Shown here: positions 63,881-64,000 of the stretch, one piece after another
Position numbering within the stretch: position 1 is the first letter of the stretch
Layout: each line of letters opens with the position of its first letter
DNA from: Ptiloglossa arizonensis
Taxonomy: Eukaryota; Arthropoda; Insecta; Hymenoptera; Colletidae
DNA length: 64,000 bases
Direction of reading: 5' to 3'
Assembly: GCF_051014685.1 (NCBI RefSeq)
Contig: NW_027478767.1
Span: forward strand, 186,001-250,000
The notes under the pieces: model-generated
Database searches by the model: none
What the model saw: the letters and a program-made list of their open reading frames with translations, nothing else
Told to the model about the DNA's origin: nothing
Program-made: the position numbers and the translations under genes

Positions 63881-64000
63881 AGAATCAGAACTGCGAAAAT
63901 TTTGAGTTTCTCAAGCGTGTCTTACATCCAAACTGCCATATCTCGCGAATGGATTGACCGATCCGCAAAATTTCAGTTGCATCTGAAAGTAGAAACTCGC
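63881..64000 (+). repeat. Truncated final monomer
   Basis: The window ends 120 bp into a monomer (AGAATCAG start, GTGTCTTACATCC, GAATGGATTGACCGATCC, private TTTCAGTTGC). The array continues beyond the window; this is not an array boundary. Confidence 0.95.

Larger units (their letters stand above)
1..64000 (+). repeat. 175-bp tandem satellite array (whole window)
   Basis: The sequence is a head-to-tail array of one 175-bp unit, about 366 copies, all in the same orientation. The spacing is directly readable: the same landmark (for example the CCTAGG/CCTGGG box or the start AGCATCAGAACTGCG) returns every 175 bases from the first line to the last. Monomers differ by a few percent, mostly substitutions from a limited set of shared alleles. 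No interruption by unique DNA, transposon or inverted block was seen. Length, homogeneity and higher-order structure match eukaryotic centromeric or heterochromatic satellites. That the array is centromeric is inference; the sequence alone cannot show it. I do not recognise the family. Array edges lie outside the window. Confidence 0.98.

Noticed and set aside
547..63957. About 60 open frames of 63-97 codons on both strands, mostly 76 codons on the + strand
   Set aside because: All are pieces of the satellite. Most begin at TTG, span 1.3 monomers, cannot continue because the 175-bp unit shifts frame, and exist only when one SNP removes an in-frame TAG. No domain, signal or codon bias was seen.
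1..64000. CRISPR-like array
   Set aside because: There are no short direct repeats separated by unique spacers; the full 175-bp unit is repeated with no unique component.
1..64000. Tandem-repeat protein gene (silk, mucin or surface-antigen type)
   Set aside because: The unit is not a multiple of three and every frame on both strands is closed within about 100 codons.
1..64000. rDNA intergenic spacer or tRNA/5S cluster
   Set aside because: No 5S, tRNA or rRNA core sequence, box A/B or terminator T-run was seen in the monomer; the array is 175-bp units only.
1..64000. Transposable-element insertion or TE-derived origin of the array
   Set aside because: No terminal repeats, target-site duplications, polyA tract or coding remnants were seen, and the register is explained entirely by monomers.

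Overview
The whole 64 kb window is one uninterrupted block of tandem satellite DNA. A monomer of exactly 175 bp is repeated head-to-tail about 366 times, always in the same orientation. I see no unique sequence, transposon, inverted segment, telomeric repeat, RNA gene or credible protein-coding gene. Neither edge of the array is reached: the window opens at my chosen monomer boundary and ends 120 bp into a monomer. The architecture (nucleosome-scale monomer, homogenised long array, higher-order repeats) is that of a eukaryotic centromeric, pericentromeric or other heterochromatic satellite. I do not recognise the monomer sequence, so I name no species. The reference monomer is about 43% GC and rich in CpG (12 seen, about 8 expected). 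That would be unusual for a satellite under heavy germline CpG methylation and weakly favours a lightly methylated host such as many invertebrates.

The monomer has conserved boxes separated by short variable windows. The strongest variability is at monomer positions about 135-146, where roughly ten alternative alleles recur in different combinations. Near the middle is a dyad (70-85 in the first monomer) that is a perfect 16-bp palindrome in many monomers and a 7-bp inverted repeat around two bases in most others.

Above the monomer there is no single higher-order repeat. The array is a mosaic of local multimers: adjacent identical monomers (3.1-3.5 kb), dimers (21.1-21.9 and 63.0-63.7 kb), a 4-mer (4.0-5.4 kb), a 9-7-9-mer series (8.1-12.4 kb), 11-mers (17.3-21.1 kb), a 20-mer pair (34.2-41.2 kb), a 12-11-11-mer series (44.1-50.0 kb) and a 9-9-8-mer series (58.1-62.7 kb). 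Longer-range copies lie 5.6 to 24 kb apart. Most length changes are whole monomers, which is the expected footprint of unequal exchange.

The most practical anomaly is the distribution of small indels. Following the 175-bp register through the window, I count about 44 of about 49 indel events in two zones, 33.51-34.15 kb and 41.11-46.23 kb (about 9% of the window). Most are single-base losses or gains in short homopolymer runs. The last 17 kb keeps register perfectly. This looks more like unpolished long-read consensus than biology, but that is an inference.

Open reading frames of about 76 codons recur on the + strand. They are a by-product of the repeat: one A-to-G change in the monomer turns an in-frame TAG into TGG. 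None is annotated as a gene.
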